From contig NZ_JAPEMV010000009.1 in the NCBI RefSeq assembly GCF_026342355.1, positions 186,001 to 250,000 on the forward strand: 64,000 nucleotides of DNA, given 5' to 3'. Every line of letters starts with the position of its first letter. Within the stretch, counting starts at the first letter, position 1. Source of the stretch: Streptomyces sp. NBC_00249. GTDB lineage: Bacteria > Actinomycetota > Actinomycetes > Streptomycetales > Streptomycetaceae. Under the pieces are notes generated by a model. It did no database searches. It was not told the DNA's origin and saw nothing but the letters and a program-made list of their open reading frames with translations. The translations under genes and the position numbers were made by a program. This document shows positions 8,570-16,478 of this stretch, in pieces.

Positions 8570-9493
8570 GACCGGCGTCGTCAGGAGTTCCGCCGCCAGG
8601 AGTTCCTCCGCCTCCGTCGCCGTGTGCCACTGGTGGGCGCGGAGCCAGGCGCGCTTCAGGTGGAGGTGGACGTCCGACTCCCAGGTGAAGCCCATGCCGC
8701 CGTGCACCTGGAGGCAGTCCCGGGCGCCCTGGACGGCCGCCTCGTCCGCGAGGAGCTTGGCGGCGGCGATCTCCGGGCCCGCGCCCGTCACCGCTGCCGC
8801 GTAGACCGCCGTACGGGCCAGCTCGGCCCGGACCAGCATGCCCGCGCACAGGTGCTTGACGGCCTGGAACGCCCCGATCGGCTGCCCGAACTGCTCGCGC
8901 TCCCCCGCGTACCGCACCGCCAGCTCCAGCGTCGCGAGCGCGCTCCCGGCCTGGAGGGCCGCCGTCAGCAGCGCCCCCGCGTCCCGGTACTCCCGCGGCC
9001 CCGCGCCCGGCCCCGCCCCCGCCCCCCGTACCGCGTGCAGCGGGGTCAGCGGGTCCGTCGAGCGCACCGGCTCCCCGGGCGGCACCCCGTCGACGCCGAG
9101 TACCGCGTCCGACTCCGACAGGTACGCCACCAGCGGCCCGTCCAGGTCGAAGGCGGTGACCACCGCCTCCCCGGACGCCGCCCCGGGGACCACCCCGGCG
9201 GCCAGGTGCGTGGCCACCAGGGGACCCGGCAGCAGGGCCCGCCCGGCCTCCTCGAAGACGAGCACCGCCTCCGGCAGCCCCAGGCCCACCCCGCCCTCGG
9301 ACTCGGGCAGCCGCAGCGCGAAGAAGCCGGCCGCGCCCAGCTCCCGCCACAGGGCCCGGTCGACGGCCGGGCCTCCGCCGTCCACCGCGGCCCGCAGCGC
9401 CTCGCGCCCGTACCGTCCGGCGAGCAGGCTCCGTACGCCCGCCCGCAGGTCCCGCTGGTCCTGCGTCAGCTGGAAGTCCACGGCCCCGCTCAC
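8567..9493 (-). CDS. Acyl-CoA dehydrogenase, small subunit-like
   Basis: A 308-residue acyl-CoA dehydrogenase, shorter than the usual 380-400. It has the N-terminal helical domain (VDFQLTQDQRDLRAGVRSLL), a reduced middle beta domain and the C-terminal four-helix domain with YAGEREQFGQPIGAFQAVKH and LQVHGGMGFTWESDVHLHLKRA. It starts at GTG 9493, overlapping the stop of the larger dehydrogenase gene in GTGA. Adjacent short and long dehydrogenases are known to form alpha2beta2 heterotetramers in mycobacterial steroid side-chain degradation (FadE28-FadE29 type); the same arrangement is inferred here. Its own stop codon abuts the IS630 insertion without loss. Confidence 0.85.
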   Translation of the reverse strand: MSGAVDFQLTQDQRDLRAGVRSLLAGRYGREALRAAVDGGGPAVDRALWRELGAAGFFALRLPESEGGVGLGLPEAVLVFEEAGRALLPGPLVATHLAAGVVPGAASGEAVVTAFDLDGPLVAYLSESDAVLGVDGVPPGEPVRSTDPLTPLHAVRGAGAGPGAGPREYRDAGALLTAALQAGSALATLELAVRYAGEREQFGQPIGAFQAVKHLCAGMLVRAELARTAVYAAAVTGAGPEIAAAKLLADEAAVQGARDCLQVHGGMGFTWESDVHLHLKRAWLRAHQWHTATEAEELLAAELLTTPV

Positions 9494-10644
9494 CGCCCCT
9501 TCGGCAGGCCGAGGATGCGCTCGGCGACGATGTTCCGCTGGATCTGGGAGGTGCCCGCGGCGATCGTGTACGAGAGGGACGAGAGCCGGTCCATGGCCCA
9601 TTCCTCGTCCAGCAGCAGCGAGCCCGCGCCCAGCACCTCGGCGGCCAGGTCGTAGAGCTCCTGCCGGGCGTGGGAGTACGCCAGCTTGAAGACGCTGCCC
9701 CCGGTGCCGGGGACGCCGCCCGCGCGCTGCGCCTCGCTGACGTTCCACTGCGTGAGCCGCCACAGCGCGCCGAACTCCCCGGACAGCCGTCCGAGCCTGC
9801 GCCGCAGCACGGGGTCGTCCCAGCGGCCGTTCGCCTTGGCCGTGCGGGCCAGTTCGCCCAGGGTGCGGCGGCAGGCGACGACCTCGCCGACGAAGGCGGT
9901 GCCGCGTTCGAAGGACAGCGTGACCATGGTGACCCGCCAGCCGTCGTTCTCCTCGCCGACCCGGTTGGCGACCGGGACCCGTACCTCGTCGAGGAACATC
10001 TCCGCGAACTCCGTCGACCCGGCGAGCGTGCGCAGCGGCCGTACGGTGACCCCGGGCGCGTCCATCGGCATGGCCAGCCAGGTGATCCCCCGGTGCTTGG
10101 CCGCCCCCGGATCGGTGCGCACCAGCAGCTCGCACCAGTCGGCGACCTCCGCGTGCGAGGTCCAGATCTTCGAGCCGCTGATCACGTAGTCGTCGCCGTC
10201 GCGCACCGCGCGGGTGCGCAGGGAGGCCAGGTCGGAGCCCGCGTCCGGTTCGCTGAAGCCCTGGCACCACACCTCGTCGCCGCGCAGCACGGGCGGCAGC
10301 CAGCGGGCCCGCTGCCGCGCCGTGCCCTCGGCGGCGATGGTCGGCCCGGCGTGCAGCAGCCCGACGAAGTTCGCGCCGACGTACGGGGCCCCGGCGCGCT
10401 CGGTCTCCTCCAGGAAGATCAGGTGCTGGGTGGGGGTGGCCCCGCGCCCGCCGGCGTCCACGGGCCAGTGGAGGCCCGCGTACCCGGCGTCGTGGAGCCT
10501 GCGCTGCCAGCCCAGGTCGTACGTGCGCCGGCCCGGCCAGTCGTCCGGTGACGGCTTCGCCGGGAGCTCGGGGAGCACCTTGGCGAGCCAGTCGCGCAGC
10601 CGGGCCCGGAAGTCCTGCTCCTCCTCGGTGTAGGTCAGGTCCAT
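9490..10644 (-). CDS. Acyl-CoA dehydrogenase, large subunit-like
   Basis: A 384-residue FAD enzyme of the acyl-CoA dehydrogenase family, introducing an alpha-beta double bond in acyl-CoA. It shows the N-terminal helical domain (MDLTYTEEEQDFRARLRDWL), the FAD-binding middle domain (CQGFSEPDAGSDLASL, then KIWTSHAE) and the C-terminal domain ending in GTSQIQRNIVAERILGLP. The usual catalytic Glu before the GTS motif reads AAGTSQ here, so the catalytic base may sit in the partner subunit at 8567-9493. The gene overlaps the amidohydrolase stop upstream in ATGA, placing three genes in one operon. Confidence 0.88.
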   Translation of the reverse strand: MDLTYTEEEQDFRARLRDWLAKVLPELPAKPSPDDWPGRRTYDLGWQRRLHDAGYAGLHWPVDAGGRGATPTQHLIFLEETERAGAPYVGANFVGLLHAGPTIAAEGTARQRARWLPPVLRGDEVWCQGFSEPDAGSDLASLRTRAVRDGDDYVISGSKIWTSHAEVADWCELLVRTDPGAAKHRGITWLAMPMDAPGVTVRPLRTLAGSTEFAEMFLDEVRVPVANRVGEENDGWRVTMVTLSFERGTAFVGEVVACRRTLGELARTAKANGRWDDPVLRRRLGRLSGEFGALWRLTQWNVSEAQRAGGVPGTGGSVFKLAYSHARQELYDLAAEVLGAGSLLLDEEWAMDRLSSLSYTIAAGTSQIQRNIVAERILGLPKGR

Positions 10645-11840
10645 CAGCGGCTCTTGTCCAGATCCAGGCCGAGCATGCGGATGGCGTTGCCGCGCATCAG
10701 CTTGTAGACCGTCTCGTCGTCGAGGCCCTTGACGTGGTCGAGGGCGACCTCCTTGGTGTGCGGGAAGGTCGAGTCGACGTGCGGGTAGTCGGTCTCGAAG
10801 GTCGCGTTGTCGCGCCCCACCACGTCCAGCGAGGCGATGCCGTGCTTGTCGCGGAAGAAGCAGCAGAACATCTGGCGGTAGTAGTACGTGGACGGCGGCT
10901 CGGGGATCAGGTCGCGCACCCCGCCCCAGGCGCGGTGCTCCTGCCAGACGTCGTCGGCGCGTTCCAGGGCGTACGGGATCCAGCCCATCTGGCCCTCGCT
11001 GTAGGCGAGTTTCAGCGTCGGGAACTTCACCAGGACCCCACTGAAGAGGAAGTCCATCATCGAGGCCATGGCGTTGTTGAAGCTGAGCGAGGCCTGGACG
11101 GCGGGCGGTGCGTCGGGGGAGGCGGCGGGCATCTGGGAGCTGGACCCGATGTGCATGTTGACCACCGTGCCGGTCTCCTGGCAGACGGCGAAGAAGGGGT
11201 CCCAGTAGCCGGAGTGGATGGACGGCAGGCCGAGGTAGGTGGGGATCTCGGAGAAGGTCACGGCGCGCACCCCGCGGGCGGCGTTGCGCCGGATCTCCGC
11301 GACCGCGAGGTCGATGTCCCACAGCGGGATGATGCACAGGGGGATGAGCCGGCCGCCGCTGTCGCCGCACCATTCCTCGACCATCCAGTCGTTGTAGGCG
11401 CGGACGCAGGCGAGGGCGACCTCCTTGTCGTGGGCCTCTGCGAAGGTCTGCCCGCAGAACCGCGGGAAGGTCGGGAAGCACAGCGAGGCCTCCACATGAT
11501 TGAGGTCCATGTCGGCGAGCCGGGCCTTGGGGTCCCAGCAGCCGCGCCGCATCTCCTCGCGGGTGATCCCCTCCAGGGTCATGTCGTCGCGGTCGAAGCC
11601 GACGGCGGCGATGTTGCGCTTGTACGGGAACTTCAGGTCCTCGTAGATCCACCAGTCGGTCGGCGGGCCGTCGGGGTCCATGGAGATCACGTACTTGCCG
11701 CCGGTGTACTCCAGCTCGCCGATCCCGGCGGTGAGCGCCTTGGGTCCGCGGTCGCGGTACTTGGCGGGCAGCCATACGTCGAACAGGTGCGCGGGCTCGA
11801 TCACGTGGTCGTCGACGCTGATGATCCGAGGCAGTTCCAT
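10644..11840 (-). CDS. Amidohydrolase (metal-dependent TIM-barrel hydrolase/decarboxylase)
   Basis: A 398-residue amidohydrolase_2 family protein (ACMSD-like). The first strand carries DDHVIEP, an H-x-x-E variant of the metal motif. Further metal or active-site positions are the His in VVNMHIGSS and the Asp in FETDYPHVDSTFPH. Members of this family hydrolyse or decarboxylate ring-derived acids. It is the first gene of a leftward operon with two acyl-CoA dehydrogenases and is divergent from an AMP-dependent ligase, suggesting joint catabolism of one acid, which is inference. A palindromic operator candidate lies 20 bases before its ATG. Confidence 0.85.
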   Translation of the reverse strand: MELPRIISVDDHVIEPAHLFDVWLPAKYRDRGPKALTAGIGELEYTGGKYVISMDPDGPPTDWWIYEDLKFPYKRNIAAVGFDRDDMTLEGITREEMRRGCWDPKARLADMDLNHVEASLCFPTFPRFCGQTFAEAHDKEVALACVRAYNDWMVEEWCGDSGGRLIPLCIIPLWDIDLAVAEIRRNAARGVRAVTFSEIPTYLGLPSIHSGYWDPFFAVCQETGTVVNMHIGSSSQMPAASPDAPPAVQASLSFNNAMASMMDFLFSGVLVKFPTLKLAYSEGQMGWIPYALERADDVWQEHRAWGGVRDLIPEPPSTYYYRQMFCCFFRDKHGIASLDVVGRDNATFETDYPHVDSTFPHTKEVALDHVKGLDDETVYKLMRGNAIRMLGLDLDKSR

Positions 11841-11860
11841 GGTCTCCCCAATTCACCGAT

Positions 11861-11875
11861 CTGATGGATCGTCAG
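11861..11875. promoter_or_regulatory. Operator candidate 1, CTGATGGATCGTCAG
   Basis: A 15-base imperfect palindrome with CTGA/TCAG ends, placed just upstream of the amidohydrolase start. It closely resembles the site at 11939-11953 before the divergent ligase. Two matching palindromes over divergent catabolic promoters are typical of TetR-type control; the regulator is not encoded next to them. Confidence 0.5.
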
Positions 11876-11938
11876 AAACAAGCTAGCCCCGCCACCCCTG
11901 GACCGACAAGCGTCGGCGCTCTACGCTCTGCGCTTGAT

Positions 11939-11953
11939 CTGACTATCCGTCAG
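11939..11953. promoter_or_regulatory. Operator candidate 2, CTGACTATCCGTCAG
   Basis: A 15-base palindrome with perfect 5-base arms CTGAC/GTCAG, ending 17 bases before the ligase ATG at 11971, where it would overlap the promoter or transcript start. It pairs with the site at 11861-11875. Confidence 0.5.
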
Positions 11954-11970
11954 CTATGGGGAGGTCTGGG

Positions 11971-13524
11971 ATGACGGACACCGCGACCGCGACAGAACTG
12001 AGCCGGTCCCGCACCCTGTGGGAACTGATCTCCCGCCGGGCCGCACTGACCCCGGACACCACCGCCCTCATCGAGGCCGCCGAGGACCCCGCCGACGACC
12101 GCACCCTCACCTTCGGGCAGCTGCGCGAGCGCGCCGAACGCGTCGCCGCAGGCCTGTACGCCACGGGCGTGCGCCCCGGCACCGTCGTCGCCTGGCAGCT
12201 CCCGACCCGCATCGAGACGGTCCTGCTCTCGCTCGCCCTCGCCCGCCTCGGCGCCGTCCAGTCCCCCGTGATCCCCTTCTACCGCGACCGCGAGACCGGC
12301 TTCGCGCTCCGCGAGTCCAAGGCCGAGTTCTTCGCCGTCCCCGGCACCTGGCGCGGCTTCGACCACACCGCGATGGCCGGCCGGCTCGGAGCGCGCGGCG
12401 TCTTCGAGGCCTACGACGCCCTCCCCGACGGCGACCCCGCCCTCCTGCCCCCGCCGCCCGCCGACGGCACCTCCGTCCGCTGGATCTACTGGACCTCCGG
12501 CACCACCTCCGACCCCAAGGGCGTCCTGCACACCGACCGCTCCCTGATCGCGGGCGGCTCCTGCCTCGCCGACGCCCTGCACCTCACCCCGGCGGACGTC
12601 GGCTCGATGGCCTTCCCCTTCGCGCACATCGCGGGCCCCGACTACACGGTGATGCTGCTGCTGTACGGCTTCCCGGCGGTCCTCTTCGAGAAGTTCGCGA
12701 TGCCGGGCGCCCTCGACGGCTACCGCCGCCACGGGGTGACCGTCGCGGGCGGCTCCACCGCCTTCTACTCGATGTTCCTCACCGAACAGCGCAAGGACCC
12801 CGGCACCCCCCTGATCCCCACCCTGCGCCTCCTCGCCGGCGGCGGCGCCCCCAAACCCCCGGAGATCTACCACGCGGTGGTCCGCGAGCTGGGCTGCCAG
12901 CTCACCCACGGCTACGGCATGACCGAAGTCCCCATGATCACCATGGGCTCCCCCGACGACACCCCGGAGAACCTCGCCACCACGGAGGGCCGCCCCCCGG
13001 CCGGCATGTCCATCCGCATCACCACCCCCGACGGCGCCCCCCTGCCCCCGCACACCGACGGCGAGGTCCGCCTGCGCGGCGAGGCCGTCTGCCAGGGCTA
13101 CCTGAACCAGGAGCGCTCGGACGAGGTCTTCGACGCCGACGGCTACCTGATCACCGGCGACCTCGGCCACCTCACCGCCGACGGCCACCTGGTCCTCACC
13201 GGCCGCAGCAAGGACGTCATCATCCGCAAGGGCGAGAACATCTCGGCGAAGGAGATCGAGGACCTCCTCCACCAGCTCCCGGCCGTCGCCGACGTCGCCG
13301 TCATAGGCCTCCCCGACCCGGAACGCGGAGAACGCGTCTGCGCCGTCGTCGAGCAGCCCCCCGGCGCCGCCCCGCTGACCCTGCCCCAGCTCACGGCCCA
13401 CCTGCGCGCCCAGGGCCTGTCCCCCCACAAGCTCCCCGAACAGCTGGAGCTGGTGGACGCCCTCCCCCGCAACGACGCCCTGCGCAAGGTCCTCAAGTAC
13501 AAACTCCGCGAACGCTACGCCTGA
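11971..13524 (+). CDS. AMP-dependent acyl-CoA synthetase/ligase
   Basis: A 517-residue adenylate-forming ligase. The ATG at 11971 was chosen because GGGGAGG lies six bases upstream; an ATG at 11956 has no such site. Core motifs in order: A3 as WTSGTTSDPKG, A5 as GYGMTEVP, A7 as YLITGDLG, A8 as GRSKDVIIRKGENIS, and the A10 region near DALRKVLKYKLRE with its catalytic Lys. It activates a carboxylic acid to the CoA thioester for the divergent dehydrogenase operon. The substrate, fatty or alicyclic acid, cannot be specified. Confidence 0.9.
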   Translation: MTDTATATELSRSRTLWELISRRAALTPDTTALIEAAEDPADDRTLTFGQLRERAERVAAGLYATGVRPGTVVAWQLPTRIETVLLSLALARLGAVQSPVIPFYRDRETGFALRESKAEFFAVPGTWRGFDHTAMAGRLGARGVFEAYDALPDGDPALLPPPPADGTSVRWIYWTSGTTSDPKGVLHTDRSLIAGGSCLADALHLTPADVGSMAFPFAHIAGPDYTVMLLLYGFPAVLFEKFAMPGALDGYRRHGVTVAGGSTAFYSMFLTEQRKDPGTPLIPTLRLLAGGGAPKPPEIYHAVVRELGCQLTHGYGMTEVPMITMGSPDDTPENLATTEGRPPAGMSIRITTPDGAPLPPHTDGEVRLRGEAVCQGYLNQERSDEVFDADGYLITGDLGHLTADGHLVLTGRSKDVIIRKGENISAKEIEDLLHQLPAVADVAVIGLPDPERGERVCAVVEQPPGAAPLTLPQLTAHLRAQGLSPHKLPEQLELVDALPRNDALRKVLKYKLRERYA

Positions 13525-13540
13525 CCCCGCGCGCGGGGCC

Positions 13541-13566
13541 GTACGGGCGCGAGGCGGCGCCCGTAC
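13541..13566. terminator. Hairpin between convergent genes
   Basis: GTACGGGCGC and GCGCCCGTAC form a perfect 10-base stem around loop GAGGCG. It sits 16 bases after the ligase stop and 14 bases before the convergent anti-sigma stop, so it could end transcription from both sides. There is no U-tract, as is common in Streptomyces. Confidence 0.65.
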
Positions 13567-13579
13567 ACCCCACCACCGC

Positions 13580-14797
13580 CTACAGCCGGCTGAGGGACGC
13601 CGCCGCGAACAGCACGTCCCGGATCGCCTCGCGGTCGCCGGTCTGGCCCGCCGCGGCCTCCTCCGGGGAGATGTGGCCCGCAGCCAGCTGACAGAACTCC
13701 AGGCCGTCCAGCGCCACTTCCGCCACCGTGTGCTCCCGCGAGGGCTTCGCCGCCGGGGAGTCCAGGGCGATGTCCCAGCTGCCGCCGCCCGCACCCTCGA
13801 TCTCCAGGTGCAGGGTCCGCCCCGGAGCCCCCGCCGCGACCAGCCCGCGCGCCGGCGCCGCCAGCCCCGACCGGCGGCGGCCCGCCAGCGCGCCCGGCAG
13901 CAGCCGCGCCGCGAGGTCGATCATCCGGTGCAGGTGCGGCCCCGAGGGCGGCTCGTACGGGTAGTCCACCGCGTCCGCGATGTCCCAGGCGTGCACCCAG
14001 CACTCGAAGGCCCGCTCCAGGAAGGCGTCGCCCAGCGGCAGGGCGAAGGCCCCGTAGTCCACGGCCAGTTCGGCGACGCCCCGGCCCGCGAAGGAGACCG
14101 TACGCACCAGCGTGTGCCCCTGCTCCCGCCACGGTTCGCGGACCTGTCGGGTGGCCGGGTAGGCGCCGGAGTTCCAGAAGTGCTCGGTACGTCCCGTGGG
14201 CCCGCCCGGCGGGGCCTGCGGTCCCAGCGGGTCGTCGAGGCCGAGGGCCGACGCCACGAGCCCGTCCACCGTCAGCAGATGCCCGATCACCCCCGCCACC
14301 GTGGTCCCGTGCGAGCGCCGCCGCTCCTCCTCGAACCACTTCAGCCGGACGGGGGTGTGCCACTCGGACTCCCCGAAGTCCCGCAGCAGCGCGTCGAGGC
14401 GCGCGGTCTCCGTGTCGTACGGGCTCGCCCACACCGGCACCGGGATCCGGGCCGGACGCTTGCCCAGGCAGTCCTCCAGCACCCGCGAACGCAGCAGCGG
14501 CTTGAGGTCGAGGCTCTCCTCGGGGTGCAGCAGCCCGACCGCGTCGCGCAGCCGCAGGGCCTCCTCGGCGCAGGGCGCGCACTCGGTGAGGTGGTCCTCG
14601 ACGGCCTGGGTCTCCTCCGCGGAGCAGGCGGCGAGCGCCCACGCCCCGAGGAGTGACTTCAGCACGGCGTGCGAAGGCGCGGGCTCGGGCAGCGGCACCG
14701 GCGGCTCCAGGTCGTCACCGGCCGCCCGCGGACCCGGTATCCGCGCGGACCCGGCCGCGGGCCGCTCGTACGCGTCGTCTTCGGAGGGACCGGTCAT
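13580..14797 (-). CDS. Zinc-finger anti-sigma factor with mycothiol-dependent isomerase-like domain
   Basis: A 405-residue protein. Residues about 44-85 form a zinc-binding anti-sigma domain with His69, Cys73 and Cys76 (DHLTECAPC). After a linker, residues about 125-270 match the mycothiol-dependent maleylpyruvate isomerase-like (DinB-fold) domain: HGTTVAGVIGHLLTVDGLVA, then CWVHAWDIADAV, followed by an SCP2-like C-terminal part. The ATG overlaps the stop of the upstream ECF sigma gene in ATGA, the usual layout of a sigma and its inhibitor. The fused thiol-enzyme domain suggests sensing of thiol or redox state, which is inference. Confidence 0.85.
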   Translation of the reverse strand: MTGPSEDDAYERPAAGSARIPGPRAAGDDLEPPVPLPEPAPSHAVLKSLLGAWALAACSAEETQAVEDHLTECAPCAEEALRLRDAVGLLHPEESLDLKPLLRSRVLEDCLGKRPARIPVPVWASPYDTETARLDALLRDFGESEWHTPVRLKWFEEERRRSHGTTVAGVIGHLLTVDGLVASALGLDDPLGPQAPPGGPTGRTEHFWNSGAYPATRQVREPWREQGHTLVRTVSFAGRGVAELAVDYGAFALPLGDAFLERAFECWVHAWDIADAVDYPYEPPSGPHLHRMIDLAARLLPGALAGRRRSGLAAPARGLVAAGAPGRTLHLEIEGAGGGSWDIALDSPAAKPSREHTVAEVALDGLEFCQLAAGHISPEEAAAGQTGDREAIRDVLFAAASLSRL

Positions 14798-15372
14798 CGG
14801 GTGGTTCCATATCCGCTCGGGCCGTGTCCGGGCGGAGCAGGGTCCTCCCGGGGAAGGACGTTGGCGGTCGACAGGAGCTGGAGGCCGAGCCGCAGCCGGC
14901 GCCGCGCCTCGTCCTCGCTGATCTGGAGGTCGGCGGCGGCCTGCCGGTAGTCGCGCCGCTTGAAGTAGGCCAGTTCCAGGGCGGCCCGCAACGGTGCGGG
15001 CATGGAGGTGACGATGTAGTCGGCGCGGGCGGCCGCGTTGGCACTGCGCACCTTCTGCTCGAGCTCCTCGCGGGAGCCGCGCCCCAGTTCGGCCTGGCGC
15101 AGCCGGGCGACGGCCTGGCCCTGGGTGATCCGGGCGACCCAGGAGCGCATGGAGCCCTGCTTGGGGTCGTAGGCGTCCGGGTTCTCCCAGATGTACCCGA
15201 AGACCTCGCGGGTGATCCGGTCCGCGGCCTTCTCGTCGCCCAGCACCCGGTGGGCGAGGCTGTGGACGAGCGAGGCGAAGCGGTCGTACAGCTCGCCGAG
15301 CGCGGCGGCCTCACCGCGGGCGAGGCGCTGCTGCATGCGACGGTCCCAGCGCGGTGGAACATCCTTCGCCAT
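14794..15372 (-). CDS. ECF-type RNA polymerase sigma factor
   Basis: A 192-residue sigma-70 family protein. Region 2 spans about 25-95 (ELYDRFASLVHSLAHRVLG, then the -10 recognition helix ending YDPKQGSMRSWVARI). Region 4 spans about 115-170, with APLRAALELAYFKRRDYRQA and a helix-turn-helix QAAADLQISEDEARRRLRLG. It directs RNA polymerase to a small set of promoters and is probably held inactive by the zinc-finger protein encoded immediately downstream. The gene is divergent from an EF-hand gene. Confidence 0.88.
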   Translation of the reverse strand: MAKDVPPRWDRRMQQRLARGEAAALGELYDRFASLVHSLAHRVLGDEKAADRITREVFGYIWENPDAYDPKQGSMRSWVARITQGQAVARLRQAELGRGSREELEQKVRSANAAARADYIVTSMPAPLRAALELAYFKRRDYRQAAADLQISEDEARRRLRLGLQLLSTANVLPREDPAPPGHGPSGYGTTR

Positions 15373-15662
15373 AGTGCCCCCAGCCGTGTGTCGACCCGTC
15401 GAATGTAGTCGCCACCCACGCGGTCGCGCCCGTTTTGCCAGAAGCTCCCCCTGGAAGTGTGGTCAGCGTGCTACATCGCAGCGGCGGCGCGGCGTTGGCA
15501 CACCTGTACGCGCCCCACCGCGCTCCCCGTGCGCGGGTTCGATGCGGCCACCTCCTTGACCACTTCGCTTAACGCGCAGGCCACACAGGCCTTACGCTCC
15601 TGCCTGTCTTGAACTGCACCCCCACCGCACCCCATCGCACACGTGAAGGCGGAACGCCGAAC

Positions 15663-16181
15663 ATGGACAGCGCAGAATACGAGCGCAAGATCGCCGCCCG
15701 ATTCGCCACCTTCGACCAGGACGGGTCCGGGTATATCGACCGGGAGGACTTCAGCACGGCCGCGAAGGCCGTCCTGGCCGAATTCGGCACCACCGCGCGG
15801 TCGGACAAAGGGCAGGCCGTCTTCAACGGCGCCGAGGCGTTCTGGCAGGGCATGGCCGGGATCGCCGACGTGGACGGGGACCAGCGGGTCTCCCGCGAGG
15901 AGTTCGTCACCGGTGCGGCGAAGCGGCTGCGGGACAACCCCCAGCGGTTCGCGGAGATCGCCCGGCCGTTCCTGGCCGCGGTGATCGCGGTGGCGGACGA
16001 GGACGGCGGCGGCACGACCCCGACGGCGGCGGCCCGCGTCATGCGCGTCCTGGGCACCCCGGCCGAACTGGCGGGCCCGGTCGCGGCAGCCCTCGACGCG
16101 GACGGCGACGGCCGCATCACGGAGAACGAGATCCTGGCAGCCTTCGCGGCCTACTGCGGCGTAGAAGCCCCGGACGCGTAA
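15663..16181 (+). CDS. EF-hand calcium-binding protein
   Basis: A 172-residue soluble protein with a calexcitin/sarcoplasmic calcium-binding layout. Loops with good Ca2+ ligands are DQDGSGYIDREDF, DVDGDQRVSREEF and DADGDGRITENEI; a third loop near ADEDGGGTTPTAA is degenerate. The ATG at 15663 follows GAAGGCGGAA. Streptomyces calcium-binding proteins of this type are linked to calcium buffering or signalling; a partner is not evident. The gene is convergent with purU, separated by the palindromic element. Confidence 0.88.
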   Translation: MDSAEYERKIAARFATFDQDGSGYIDREDFSTAAKAVLAEFGTTARSDKGQAVFNGAEAFWQGMAGIADVDGDQRVSREEFVTGAAKRLRDNPQRFAEIARPFLAAVIAVADEDGGGTTPTAAARVMRVLGTPAELAGPVAAALDADGDGRITENEILAAFAAYCGVEAPDA

Positions 16182-16246
16182 CACCCACCGACGAGCCAGC
16201 CGGACAACGCGGGGCCACCCAGACGCCCCCGCCCCCGATCCCCGCA

Positions 16247-16386
16247 GGGCCGGGGTCGGGGTGGGGGGTCGTCCGGGGCTAAAACGTGATTTGTTGGCGC
16301 GCGGTACCGCCGCACCAACGGGAGCTCCGGATCAGGCGCCATAAATCATGCCCGCCCCGGACGGCCCCCCACCCCGGCCCCGGCCC
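16247..16386. repeat. Long palindromic element, copy A
   Basis: A 140-base imperfect palindrome between convergent genes. Outer arms are 16247-16278 and 16355-16386, 32 bases each and 30/32 complementary; the two mismatches are G-T, so RNA could pair throughout. An inner arm pair follows: CGTGATTTGTTGGCGC (16285-16300) against GGCGCCATAAATCATG (16335-16350). The core is shared, inverted, with copy B at 45693-45833. Copy A lies where it could act as a bidirectional terminator. A miniature mobile element is another possibility. Nothing else is seen in 16182-16478. Confidence 0.8.
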
Positions 16387-16478
16387 CACCCCGCCGGGCG
16401 GGCCGGGCCGTGACCCCGCCGGCCTGCGCGCTGGGGCCGGGCCGGGGCCCCGTAGACCCCGTACCCCCCGGCCAGGGG

